Source of the DNA: Lacibacter sp. H375 | GTDB taxonomy: Bacteria > Bacteroidota > Bacteroidia > Chitinophagales > Chitinophagaceae | Assembly (NCBI RefSeq): GCF_037892425.1 | Contig: NZ_JBBKTT010000001.1 | Location: 4,216,001-4,280,000, forward strand | Direction: 5' to 3' | DNA length: 64,000 nt | In this document: positions 47,860 through 56,136 of the stretch, one piece after another | Layout of the letters: the number at the start of each line of letters is the position of its first letter | Position numbering within the stretch: position 1 is the first letter of the stretch | The notes under the pieces: model-generated | The model's input: only the letters and a program-made list of their open reading frames with translations | What the model was told of the DNA's origin: nothing | Database searches by the model: none | Program-made: the position numbers and the translations under genes

Positions 47860-48450
47860 TTAATGAACTCGGAATTCATTCCACGTTAATCGCTGTTTCT
47901 TTATCAATTGTAGGTTTTTATCTAAAACGATGGTCTTTCTATTGAGTTGATAATTGATTTTCAGTTTAACTGTCACTTCTTTTTCATTGTCTAAGTTGTA
48001 AACTGTGCGAAGAAATACATACTTGTCTTCACTTGATGTGTCTGATTTCAATATAGTATAGTTTTCAATCGTCAGGTTATTTTCTTTACTTCCATCGTCC
48101 CAAAATAAATAACTATTTTCTCTTGTTAGTGGTTTGCCTTCATCGGATTGCATTTCAAATGAAAAGTTGTTAATGGTCAAATTATTACTGCTGTCTGATG
48201 ACGTGAACCATGTGTCAATACATTGGTCGTTTTGAGGAAAGTAATCCGGGATTTCTACTTTTATAATTGCATTATTTATTTGTTGCAGAGTTATCCCATT
48301 TGAAAGTCTTTCATTAGTTCCTTTAACGTAATAGTTTGTCTCAATCCAGGGAATAATTGGCAGTCCTGCAAATAGTCCTACGATATAGATTACGATAAAA
48401 ATAAATAGTGATAGAATTATCCACCTAAAATAGTTACGAGATTTTATCAT
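47860..48450 (-). CDS. Unknown membrane-anchored protein
   Basis: This 196-residue protein has one N-terminal transmembrane segment (YFRWIILSLFIFIVIYIVGLFAG in pattern) and an extracytoplasmic beta-looking domain rich in Asn, Ser and Thr (NNLTINNFSFEM, ENNLTIENYTIL). No family is recognised. It is AT-rich compared with neighbours and lies between attC-like junctions at 47722-47816 and 48463-48744, so it is a cassette candidate. Confidence 0.6.
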   Translation of the reverse strand: MIKSRNYFRWIILSLFIFIVIYIVGLFAGLPIIPWIETNYYVKGTNERLSNGITLQQINNAIIKVEIPDYFPQNDQCIDTWFTSSDSSNNLTINNFSFEMQSDEGKPLTRENSYLFWDDGSKENNLTIENYTILKSDTSSEDKYVFLRTVYNLDNEKEVTVKLKINYQLNRKTIVLDKNLQLIKKQRLTWNEFRVH

Positions 48451-48462
48451 GCCATTGCTGCT

Positions 48463-48744
48463 AACGGGCAGGGCTTTATGCAGTTTGGGAATTCGTATTC
48501 CGTCTGCCGATAACCGCTGCTGATTGAAAATATACTATTGAATGTAAGAACTAAAGTTGAGATTAATCCTGTACGTCAGGCGTCTCACGGAGTGGACCTC
48601 GGGCTTTATATTTCTTGAAATGGTTTCTGGCTTTGCGTTCGGGTGGGTCTCGGAGCACAAGTTTCAATTTATTCTTAAAATTCATTAGTAGCACTCAGCT
48701 CCACGTTTGCACGTCAGTCCGCCTGACATAAACCCGTGTTAAAT
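48463..48744 (-). repeat. attC-like cassette junction
   Basis: On the minus strand ATTTAAC (48744-48738) fits RYYYAAC and CCCGTTAGCA ends the element at 48463. ATGTCAGGCG (48729-48720) pairs with CGCCTGACGT (48582-48573). The right end is homologous to the junction at 43380. A remnant of the GC-rich element (48571-48606) is embedded, making it unusually long. Confidence 0.5.
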
Positions 48745-48751
48745 ACAGGCC

Positions 48752-49429
48752 TTAAGTCATTTGAATGCTTTCCTCGAAATTAGTTTTTAATCCATCCAAT
48801 TCAAATTCCCCAACCATTTGAAATAACTGCTCAATATATTTGAATGTCATAGTTGTAAAATGATCGATTGTTGCATCACTTAGTATATTTATTGTATTAA
48901 TATTCGGTGCGAAGGATGTATTTAGTAGATTTTTTTCTAATAAATATTTTAAAACACTATCATACTTATCTTGTCCTTCTACTACAATATTCCCATTTGC
49001 TTCAAAATAATTAATGTCAATTTCTACCCCATGAGTTAGCAAATTTCTAAAAGTAAATAAATACGAAATCGCCTTTAATATATCGCCATTAATCAAATCA
49101 CTTGATTTTTTATTCGTAATCATTTCAAGTAATGAAACAGTTTCTCTCCATGAAGACTTAAGTACTTTTTCATCTAGATATCTTGTAATATTGTCGAGAT
49201 ACTGTTTATTCTTTTCGTCTTTAAAATCTCTTACCCAAATTATTTCGAGAATCATTTCAGAAACAATACCCTCGACGTAACTTGTCAAATCCGTCAATAT
49301 TGAAGCGTTAATTGTATTGGTTAAATATGCTTTATCCTCAATTTTATTTCGCTCGGTCTTTTTCCAATTAATCATACAAGGTGTGTAATACCAAGTAGGA
49401 AAGGGATCATTTATTATATATTTCTTCAT
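48752..49429 (-). CDS. HEPN-motif protein
   Basis: This is a 225-residue all-helical protein of unknown function. The C-terminal half has FRNLLTHG, fitting the RX4-6H motif of HEPN-type RNase domains (Arg then four residues then His), with acidic residues upstream. HEPN proteins act as toxins in toxin-antitoxin, abortive-infection and CRISPR-linked systems. No nucleotidyltransferase (MNT) antitoxin is adjacent. The gene is AT-rich and bounded by attC-like junctions on both sides. Confidence 0.62.
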   Translation of the reverse strand: MKKYIINDPFPTWYYTPCMINWKKTERNKIEDKAYLTNTINASILTDLTSYVEGIVSEMILEIIWVRDFKDEKNKQYLDNITRYLDEKVLKSSWRETVSLLEMITNKKSSDLINGDILKAISYLFTFRNLLTHGVEIDINYFEANGNIVVEGQDKYDSVLKYLLEKNLLNTSFAPNINTINILSDATIDHFTTMTFKYIEQLFQMVGEFELDGLKTNFEESIQMT

Positions 49430-49444
49430 TCTAGGCTTGCATAT

Positions 49445-49639
49445 AACGACCGAGTATTGCCGAAGGCGGGATATTTGTTGCTGTGTCCGCCTGGAACTAC
49501 GGCCGAATAATGATTTAAAAAGTTGAAGTTAACAACTAATTGGTGATCAGAATTCCGTCACGCCTGGATGATGTACAATAGCGATTTGCTGATGATTGAT
49601 ATTCCGTCTGCCCCGCTTTTGGCAATACTTTTGTTAGGC
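49445..49639 (-). repeat. attC-like cassette junction
   Basis: On the minus strand GCCTAAC (49639-49633) is an exact RYYYAAC box and GTTATAT (49447-49441) an approximate GTTRRRY box. Inside, AGTATTGCCAAAAGCGGG pairs with CCCGCCTTCGGCAATACT with two mismatches. The element separates two genes with HEPN motifs. It is longer (about 195 bp) than most attC sites. Confidence 0.58.
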
Positions 49640-49650
49640 GCAGTTTTGAT

Positions 49651-50256
49651 TTATTGGGGAGTATATTTTCTGATAAACAAATTCACACCTTCAAGCATCA
49701 ATTTAATTTTCTGTCTATCATTTACCTCGTCAAAATGTCCGTGTGCCGCATCATTTCGAGTTCCTCCCCATGCTGTGATGTCTTTGTAGTCCTGTTTGTT
49801 AATTAAATCTTTCTTTTTAAGTTCCTGTGCATATGAGTCTAAAGAATTTTTAATAGTAGTTAAGTCAACGCCTTCCTGCTCTAGCCAAGTTCTTAAGAAT
49901 TCTTCTAACGAAGCTCCAATAAGTACAGCTGGTGCAGATGCATGTATTTTTGAATCTGATAAGAGTGAATTTGCTTGATCAAGAAAGTCGGAAACAGTTT
50001 CTATTTGTATTTCTCTTTCATAAGACAAATTACTCATTAGCCCATTTTCAGTGAACCTAACAAATGAAGCCATTACATTTTTTGCTCTTCTTTCAAACTC
50101 ATTCCAATCTGTAATTGGATTGTTTAAAATTTTGTAGAAATCACTAGATTCTCCCACGAATCTTCGTATAAATTCTCTTGATTCAATTCTGAGACTAGAT
50201 CTATCACCTAATGCTCCAATTCTTTTAGCTTCCTTTATCAGTTGTTCTTTTTCCAT
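49651..50256 (-). CDS. HEPN-motif protein (second, unrelated family)
   Basis: This 201-residue helical protein shows APAVLIGASLEEFLRTWLEQ followed by ITAWGGTRNDAAHGHFDEV, in which RNDAAH fits RX4H. The pattern is close to DUF4145-like or abortive-infection HEPN proteins. It is not a copy of the protein at 48752-49429. The gene is flanked by GTTAGGC (minus strand, 50277-50271) before its start and GCCTAAC after its stop, the exact box pair expected of an integron cassette. Confidence 0.65.
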   Translation of the reverse strand: MEKEQLIKEAKRIGALGDRSSLRIESREFIRRFVGESSDFYKILNNPITDWNEFERRAKNVMASFVRFTENGLMSNLSYEREIQIETVSDFLDQANSLLSDSKIHASAPAVLIGASLEEFLRTWLEQEGVDLTTIKNSLDSYAQELKKKDLINKQDYKDITAWGGTRNDAAHGHFDEVNDRQKIKLMLEGVNLFIRKYTPQ

Positions 50257-50270
50257 TTGAATTAGATTGC

Positions 50271-50350
50271 GCCTAACACTAATATTTATGCCATTATATG
50301 CAACAGCTTAAACATAAATGCAATTGATGATTAATATTTTAGTGTTATAC
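50271..50350 (-). repeat. attC-like site at the right end of the cassette cluster
   Basis: On the minus strand GTATAACACTAA (from 50350) pairs with TTAGTGTTAGGC (ending at 50271), extended by ATATT words, and CATTTATG pairs with CATAAATA-like sequence inside. It is about 80 bp long with a central loop. GTTAGGC is an exact GTTRRRY box. Confidence 0.55.
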
Positions 50351-50693
50351 TTTTTGTATTGTTGTTAGTACAATCCGTTTTTCCCTTATCCGTGTCCAAA
50401 CGTTTATACACAACTGTTATATAAAAAAGACTTAAAAAAATCGTTGGAGTATCCCGGTGCATCGTTCTGTCTCTTCTCCAGTGCAGCAATCAAGATTTGT
50501 CCCGGGGGGAGCGTAGCGTATGCAGTTGTTCGCTCTGGCTGTGCCGGTGTTTTTCGGTTACACGTGCTGCATTGCTAAAATAAGGCAAATAAAATGAAAG
50601 GCTATCAACAGTAATCCACAAACGATATCAGGCAGGGCCATGCCTTGCATTATCTTATTCTCACCAGGCTGTATATGACCATACACTGCCCTT
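50351..50693. other. Intergenic region, no gene seen
   Basis: AT-rich on the left and then mixed composition (GTCCCGGGGGGAGCGTAGCG near 50500). I see no gene, hairpin or promoter worth naming. It links the cassette cluster to the tandem repeat array. Confidence 0.35.
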
Positions 50694-50935
50694 TTCCCCG
50701 GAGGAACTTTGCTTTTGCATATAATACGATCATCATTTCCTCAGAGGAAATTGCCTTTTGAATACAATACTGTCATCATTTCCCCCGAGGAAATTGCCTT
50801 TTGTATACAATACTATCTTCATTTCTTCCGGGGAATTTGCTTTTGCGTATAATACTGTGGTCATTTCCCCGGAGGAAATTGCCTTTTGCATACCATGAGG
50901 TGATAATTTCCCCTTGGGAAATGGGCGTTGGTTGA
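50694..50935. repeat. Tandem array of about 43 bp units
   Basis: At least five consecutive units share the pattern TTTCCCCGGAGGAAATTGCC, then TTTTGCATACAATACTGTCA, with period 42-43 bp. Each unit contains a near-palindrome ATTTCC-N5-GGAAAT. The last unit is partial. Units differ at several positions and no unique spacers are present, so it is not a CRISPR array. Confidence 0.85.
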
Positions 50936-51219
50936 TCATGAAACGGGCATTATTCCTGAAAAAAACTTTGTTTTCCCGTAAAAACAGGTAAACAAGCACA
51001 AGGGAGTTTTTCTCTTTTTCATTGTAGAAAACCACATTTTGTAAAAAAAGCGTGGTTTAAAAACCTGTTGTCTTCATTGTACTATAATTTTTCCTGAGAT
51101 TTTCTATACCCGCTATGTAGTATAGCAAGGCAGGCGATTGATTTTTTGTTTTGTGGGGTTAAACCGTGAAAGACAGCTATACCGCTTTCCCGGAATTCAT
51201 CTATTTAAATTCAATTTTT
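50936..51219. other. Intergenic region upstream of the fibronectin-III gene
   Basis: No gene is supported. It should contain the promoter of the gene starting at 51220. The frame 50733-51035 on the minus strand mostly translates the repeat array and is not accepted as a gene. Confidence 0.35.
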
Positions 51220-51831
51220 ATGACCAGAACAATTCTGAGTTTCTCAAAGTTTACCGATGGTACACTGGAGAGCAAAACACACAGCATTATCAGCAGCATG
51301 ACTGCCAATGCAAACTTCCCCACTCCTGTTCCTGCCATTGTTGATGTGCAGGCTGCTGCCACTGCTTTTTCGGCCGCTCTTGTAAAAGCGGGTACGGGTA
51401 ACCGTGTGGATGTGGCCGACAAAAATGCAAAACGTGAAACGCTTACCGGTTTGCTGCGCACACTTGGTACGTATGTAAACCTTGTGGCCAATGGCGACCG
51501 TACACAATTGCTCAGTTCAGGGTTCGACATCAGTAAAGATCCTCAACCATTGGTGATCAGCAAACCTGAAAACCTGAAGGTTGAAAATGGTTTAAGCAGC
51601 GGCCAGTTGTTTGTTACTGTAAAAGCTGTGAAAGGTGCTTATGCTTATTTGCATGAATACACTACTGATGCATCACTTGCGCCGGGCAGCTGGGTAACTA
51701 CCAACTCTACTGCCAGCCGTTATACATTTAATAATCTGCAACCGGGTACTGTTTATTACTGCCGTGTGGGTGCAATAGGCAGCAACAATCAATTGCTGTA
51801 CAGCGATGCGGTGAGCCGCATGGTAATTTAA
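51220..51831 (+). CDS. Fibronectin type III-like protein
   Basis: This 203-residue protein starts at the ATG at 51220 (MTRTILSFSKF); a GTG at 51166 would add 18 residues. The N-terminal half is helical (VDVQAAATAFSAALVKAGTG), and the C-terminal half has the Fn3 pattern VISKPENLKVENG, SWVTTNSTASRYTFNNLQPG and YYCRVGAIGSN. There is no signal peptide. Similar proteins in Bacteroidota are used in surface or phage-tail-like contexts but no such genes are near. A terminator follows. Confidence 0.75.
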   Translation: MTRTILSFSKFTDGTLESKTHSIISSMTANANFPTPVPAIVDVQAAATAFSAALVKAGTGNRVDVADKNAKRETLTGLLRTLGTYVNLVANGDRTQLLSSGFDISKDPQPLVISKPENLKVENGLSSGQLFVTVKAVKGAYAYLHEYTTDASLAPGSWVTTNSTASRYTFNNLQPGTVYYCRVGAIGSNNQLLYSDAVSRMVI

Positions 51832-51869
51832 GTTGTTGAAGCATTCGATATAAATTTTAGTTGAAAAGA

Positions 51870-51895
51870 AACCATCTGAAAGGATGGTTTTTTTT
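51870..51895 (+). terminator. Terminator after the fibronectin-III gene
   Basis: AACCATC and GATGGTT pair around TGAAAG and are followed by T8. Confidence 0.9.
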
Positions 51896-52030
51896 ACACC
51901 TGGAATTTTTCCCACAACCATCCTCTCCTGGCTTCGGCCACTTAATTAAATACTGACATGAATTAATTGCACCAATGCCCGGCATCATTGCCTGGCAGTT
52001 GTTCAGTTACCACATTTGTTGTCCTGATAA

Positions 52031-52666
52031 TTGAACAACATCTTGAACAACTCAATTAATAAACTCGGTTATTGGTGCGGGTTGCTGGCCTTTGCTTCCA
52101 CAGCAACTTATGTTATTGTGCAGCTACTGCAGCTGGCGGGTGTTTTTCATTTTCCTGTCGATGAAATTTTGATCTATGCAAGCTCTCTTTGCATTGTACT
52201 CCCTTTTATTCTTGAAATGCTTGCATTGCATTATGTAACGCCCGAACCAAAAAAAATCTGGACGCATGCGGCACTTCTCTTTACCGTTCTGTACGCCGTG
52301 TTTGTTACGGCAAACTATGTTGTTCAGTTGGCAACAGTTATCCCTGAGAAGTTAAAAGGTGCTGCCAACAAAATCAGCATACTTGAACAAACACCCCATT
52401 CTATGTTTTGGGATTTTGATGCGCTGGGCTATATTTTTATGGGCCTTGCTATGTTTACAGCGCTTCCTGCATTTGAAAAACATGGATTTCAAAAATGGGT
52501 GAGGTTATCTTTTTTAGCCAACGCCATAGTTACACCGCTCATTACATTCGTGTATTTCTATCCAACCTATTCAGAGAAGTTATTAGTTCTTGGTTTTCCC
52601 TGGGGCATTACAGCGCCAACAGCAATGCTGATGCTCGCACTCCTCTTCAAAAAAAATAAACAATAA
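52031..52666 (+). CDS. Unknown multi-pass membrane protein with TTG start
   Basis: This is a protein of up to 211 residues with about six hydrophobic segments. No ATG precedes the first two membrane helices, so the start must be a TTG at 52031 or 52043; the first ATG-coded Met is already inside helix 2. No family name is known to me. The gene has its own terminator and lies between the fibronectin-III gene and a lipoprotein. Confidence 0.65.
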   Translation: MNNILNNSINKLGYWCGLLAFASTATYVIVQLLQLAGVFHFPVDEILIYASSLCIVLPFILEMLALHYVTPEPKKIWTHAALLFTVLYAVFVTANYVVQLATVIPEKLKGAANKISILEQTPHSMFWDFDALGYIFMGLAMFTALPAFEKHGFQKWVRLSFLANAIVTPLITFVYFYPTYSEKLLVLGFPWGITAPTAMLMLALLFKKNKQ

Positions 52667-52682
52667 AACAGATCATGCCTGC

Positions 52683-52708
52683 ACATCTGAAAAGATGTTT
52701 TTTTATTT
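52683..52708 (+). terminator. Terminator after the membrane protein gene
   Basis: ACATCT and AGATGT pair around a GAAA tetraloop and are followed by T7. Confidence 0.82.
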
Positions 52709-52882
52709 GCAGCACCCTCCCCGGCCTGCATGGCAAATAATGCAATCGTATAACGATGAATGAACGGGCAGAATGATTTTCTGCAAATAAAAGGCGGCTG
52801 TATAGAAGAAATCGATTTCCATAACCCTATACCCACAGTGTAGCTTTGTAGTATCAATTGCTGATCAATAAAACCTTAACAC

Positions 52883-53593
52883 ATGAAAAAGAGTACAACT
52901 GCTTTGCTGCTGCTGCTTTTGTTCACTGCCTGTAAAATAAAAAAAGAAGAGATGCAGCCTGTGCAAAAACCAGTGATCAATGGTCAGCTGTTTTCGTATG
53001 GCACAAATACGCCGGTTGCAGGTGCGGCCATACATTCAAAAAAATGCACGAAAGCCGACTTTGTAGCTTGTACTGATTGGGATCAGAAAACGACTACCTC
53101 TGCCGCCGACGGGAGTTTTACTGTGCAAAGGGATTATCTTGATAATATACGGATTCATGCACCCGGGTATTGGAGTTATGTTGATGAAGTTGATAATGGC
53201 TATGTATGGTTTGATGGTTCCGCTACACCCAGGGGCAGCATGCAATACATCGTTAACAACGGATCGCTTGAAAAAGTAATTATTAACCTGGTGCAGGAAG
53301 CAAAAGTGAATGTGCATATTAAGAACACCTCTTTTATCAACGATTCTATACCCCCTATACCTTTTTACCTTGTTGCCGAAGGGAACATTGGCTCACACAA
53401 CATAATGAGCAACTACTTTCCTTTGCGCAAAGGAATTGATACAACGTTTGAATACACAGCTTTTGCAAACATGAACAACCGCCTTTCAATAAAAAGGGGC
53501 TATGGCTTTATTGTTTCATCAGATTCAACGTTTACTTCAAAAGAGGTTTTTCTGACAGCAGGAAATAACGCTTCGCTTGCGATTAACTTTTAA
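52883..53593 (+). CDS. Lipoprotein with carboxypeptidase-regulatory-like domain
   Basis: This 236-residue lipoprotein (MKKSTTALLLLLLFTACKIKK) has a CarboxypepD_reg-like beta-sandwich at about residues 33-125 (PVINGQLFSYGTNTPVAGAAI, SAADGSFTVQRDYLDNIRI). The C-terminal half is unrecognised. Such domains decorate outer-membrane and surface proteins in Bacteroidota. It is monocistronic as far as can be seen. Confidence 0.75.
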   Translation: MKKSTTALLLLLLFTACKIKKEEMQPVQKPVINGQLFSYGTNTPVAGAAIHSKKCTKADFVACTDWDQKTTTSAADGSFTVQRDYLDNIRIHAPGYWSYVDEVDNGYVWFDGSATPRGSMQYIVNNGSLEKVIINLVQEAKVNVHIKNTSFINDSIPPIPFYLVAEGNIGSHNIMSNYFPLRKGIDTTFEYTAFANMNNRLSIKRGYGFIVSSDSTFTSKEVFLTAGNNASLAINF

Positions 53594-53696
53594 ACACATT
53601 GCCTTGTATCGATTACTCATGCGATTTAATGCAGTATTTCCTGGGGTTGTTTACAACTCACCCGGGGAACACGGTGCTGCGGAGAGCTGTTATCAC

Positions 53697-54632
53697 TCAA
53701 CACTCCCCTTTCTTAATATGCAAAAACAGGTTGATGCCTTCGGGTTCTTTACCCACAGTTATTTGTTGTGGATGTGCACCGGCGGCAATGGCCAGTTCAG
53801 TAAGATGTTGGGCACTGCGATGGTTTAATATCCAATCGCCCACCATTTCCATATAAATTTGGCTGGGGTTTTCATCGCTGAAATTGCCGATGATGATTTC
53901 ACCATTGTCTGTTGCACATTCAATGAGCTTTTTTAATACTGCTGTAAAACTGCGGTCGCAGAAATAATCGAACAAACCTGCCGACCATACAATATCGAAC
54001 CGTTCTTCTGTTCGAAACTTAAAAATGTTTTGGTTGATGAATTTTATTTCACCACCATGCGAAGCATTGATGCTTGTTGCATGTTCAATGGCACGGCTGT
54101 CCATTTCAACACAGGTAACGTTCATACGCTGCGGCTGAATGATTTCGAACAGTTCTTTGAGATCTCTTGCCGGGCCGCTTGCCACATCAAGCAAACGTAA
54201 TGGAGCTTGTGACTGTTCAATACGATTGGTCATTGTGTTTTTAAAATAATCTTTACGGTTACGCACTGCTTTAGCCGCCACATGTTCTAAAGAATACTGA
54301 TCCCAATAGTAATGATTGGTTGAGGGTTGTGCCTCGTTCAAATAAATCCGCTCGATGATCATAAAATCACCTGCATAACCATAAGGTTTGTTACGGATAT
54401 GCCCCATAATTGAATCACTTGTTTGTAAGAACTTACATTGCTTCAATAAGTTGCTGCCAACTTCTGCAGGCAGTTCACCTGTTTTTAATTTTTTACCGAT
54501 TTCTTCAAACAGGTAATCGGCATAAGCATATTGATGTTGCCGTGGGCCGCCCTGTTCAATAAGCGTTTCAATTTCTGCTACAATAAAATCCTGTTGTGCA
54601 ATTTGGGTTGAGATAGGTGTTGTGTTCTGCAT
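53697..54632 (-). CDS. SAM-dependent methyltransferase, PhcB-like
   Basis: This is a 311-residue class I methyltransferase. The SAM motif I is LRLLDVASGPARDLKELF and the motif II acid is in VTCVEMDSRAIEHA. Motif IV lies in FDIVWSAGLFDYF. It resembles proteins annotated as extracellular-factor (3-hydroxy palmitic acid methyl ester) biosynthesis enzymes (PhcB type), which methylate fatty acids to make a diffusible signal. A fatty-acid desaturase gene lies upstream on the same strand, 212 bp away. Confidence 0.78.
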   Translation of the reverse strand: MQNTTPISTQIAQQDFIVAEIETLIEQGGPRQHQYAYADYLFEEIGKKLKTGELPAEVGSNLLKQCKFLQTSDSIMGHIRNKPYGYAGDFMIIERIYLNEAQPSTNHYYWDQYSLEHVAAKAVRNRKDYFKNTMTNRIEQSQAPLRLLDVASGPARDLKELFEIIQPQRMNVTCVEMDSRAIEHATSINASHGGEIKFINQNIFKFRTEERFDIVWSAGLFDYFCDRSFTAVLKKLIECATDNGEIIIGNFSDENPSQIYMEMVGDWILNHRSAQHLTELAIAAGAHPQQITVGKEPEGINLFLHIKKGEC

Positions 54633-54762
54633 TTTCTGTTTTGTTTGATCAATGAAAGGTTAATATACATGCGCATGAAGCATCAACTTCAATTACATAT
54701 TGACCACACAAAATTGTATGCAGAAATATAATGCAACAATTAATAACAACTGAACTGTAGAA

Positions 54763-54795
54763 TAATTGATTTGAACAGTTGATTAATTGATTTGA
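54763..54795. promoter_or_regulatory. Direct repeat upstream of the methyltransferase gene
   Basis: TAATTGATTTGA occurs twice, at 54763-54774 and 54784-54795, with a 21 bp period, about 130-165 bp upstream of the methyltransferase start. Two direct repeats on one helix face are the pattern bound by LytTR-type regulators in other bacteria. Confidence 0.45.
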
Positions 54796-54844
54796 GCAAG
54801 TGGGAACCGGTTACTGAAACCTTATTTCTTTGTACGGAATTATT

Positions 54845-55942
54845 TTACTTTCCTGCAATCGAAAACCTGCCGAGTTCTTTCAACCTTTGAATATGCGAAG
54901 AAAAAGCTTGCCACAAACTTGGTTTTAAATTGTAAACAAAGCCAAACTCTTTGGCAGTGCGCTCTACTATGGGCGCTATTTTCCTGTAATGTATATGGCA
55001 GATATTAGGAAACAAATGATGTTCAATCTGGAAATTCAAACCACCAATATAATACTCAAGGAAAAGATTGTTTCTTGCAAAGTCTGAAGTTGTACGCAAT
55101 TGATGAACCGCCCATTCTTCGCTTATTTCTCCTTTCTCATCGGGTAGCAATTGCTCGGCACCATCAACCACATGCGCCAACTGAAATACAGTGCTCATAA
55201 TAAACCCTGCCATCCAATGCATAACAAAAAAACCAAGTAATACCTGCCACCAGGTAAATGAAGTAAACAAAAGAGGAAGACCAATAAAAACAAAAAGATA
55301 AACAAGTTTTACAATGGTCATTTTTGTATACTCAAATGCAGGGCTTATGTGGTACTTACCGGTAATTCCCGCTTTATTGAAATGGTTCAGTTGACTGTAA
55401 TCTTTAATAAGCTTAGCAATAGTCATTAAACCATAAAAGAAGAACGCATGAATGTATTGATAGCGGTGAATTTTTTTCAACGGGCCATACTGCGAAAAAC
55501 GAATGGGGCCTTTAGAGTTGATGTCATGGTCGTAACTGTCAATATTAGTGTAAGAATGATGGAGGTAATTGTGTTGTATTTTCCAGTTAAACACATTGCT
55601 GCCTAGCAAATACATGGTGCTGCCGAGCATTTTGTTGATCCATTCTCTGTTGGAGTAAGAGCCATGAACAGCATCATGCATTACACACATGCCAACGCCC
55701 GCCATTCCTGCACCCGACAGAGCCGCCAAAAGCAATGCAACCCAGCCGTTCATTGGAATGATAAACAGGAGTACAAATGGGAAAATATAAGCGGCCAGCA
55801 TAACCATGGTTTGAATGGCCATTCGCAGATTACCTTTTATCGAGATATTATTGTCTCTGAAATAATCGTTTACGTTTTTTCGAACTGCCAATCCAAATTG
55901 TTTTTGGTTGGCATCATTACTAACAAATTTTATTGTTTTCAT
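54845..55942 (-). CDS. Membrane fatty-acid desaturase
   Basis: This 365-residue integral-membrane di-iron enzyme starts at 55942 (MKTIKFVSNDANQKQ). The three His boxes are HDAVHGS, HNYLHHSYTN and QIEHHLFPN. Together with four hydrophobic helices they mark it as an acyl-lipid or linoleoyl-CoA-type (front-end) desaturase. It introduces double bonds into fatty acids. The adjacent PhcB-like methyltransferase suggests that the two may act on the same fatty-acyl product. Confidence 0.9.
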   Translation of the reverse strand: MKTIKFVSNDANQKQFGLAVRKNVNDYFRDNNISIKGNLRMAIQTMVMLAAYIFPFVLLFIIPMNGWVALLLAALSGAGMAGVGMCVMHDAVHGSYSNREWINKMLGSTMYLLGSNVFNWKIQHNYLHHSYTNIDSYDHDINSKGPIRFSQYGPLKKIHRYQYIHAFFFYGLMTIAKLIKDYSQLNHFNKAGITGKYHISPAFEYTKMTIVKLVYLFVFIGLPLLFTSFTWWQVLLGFFVMHWMAGFIMSTVFQLAHVVDGAEQLLPDEKGEISEEWAVHQLRTTSDFARNNLFLEYYIGGLNFQIEHHLFPNICHIHYRKIAPIVERTAKEFGFVYNLKPSLWQAFSSHIQRLKELGRFSIAGK

Positions 55943-56136
55943 AATTCCAACATTGATCAATTAAAAATTAGCAAGAAACCGGAAATCATGAAATGATATA
56001 AGGCGGGATAAGTATGATAGTTATCAGTACTATAACCTTAAGCAACAACTGTATACACTACCGGAATTTGTAAACTTTATGGGATATATTCTGAGTACCT
56101 GTAATTATTACAGCAAACGCCGAGCCGAATAAATAG

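Noticed and set aside
50694-50935. CRISPR array
   Set aside because: Units follow one another without unique spacers and vary along their whole length; no cas gene is near.
50733-51035. A 100-residue minus-strand frame over the tandem array
   Set aside because: Half of it translates the 43 bp repeats; the unit length is not a multiple of three throughout, and there is no ribosome site or family resemblance.
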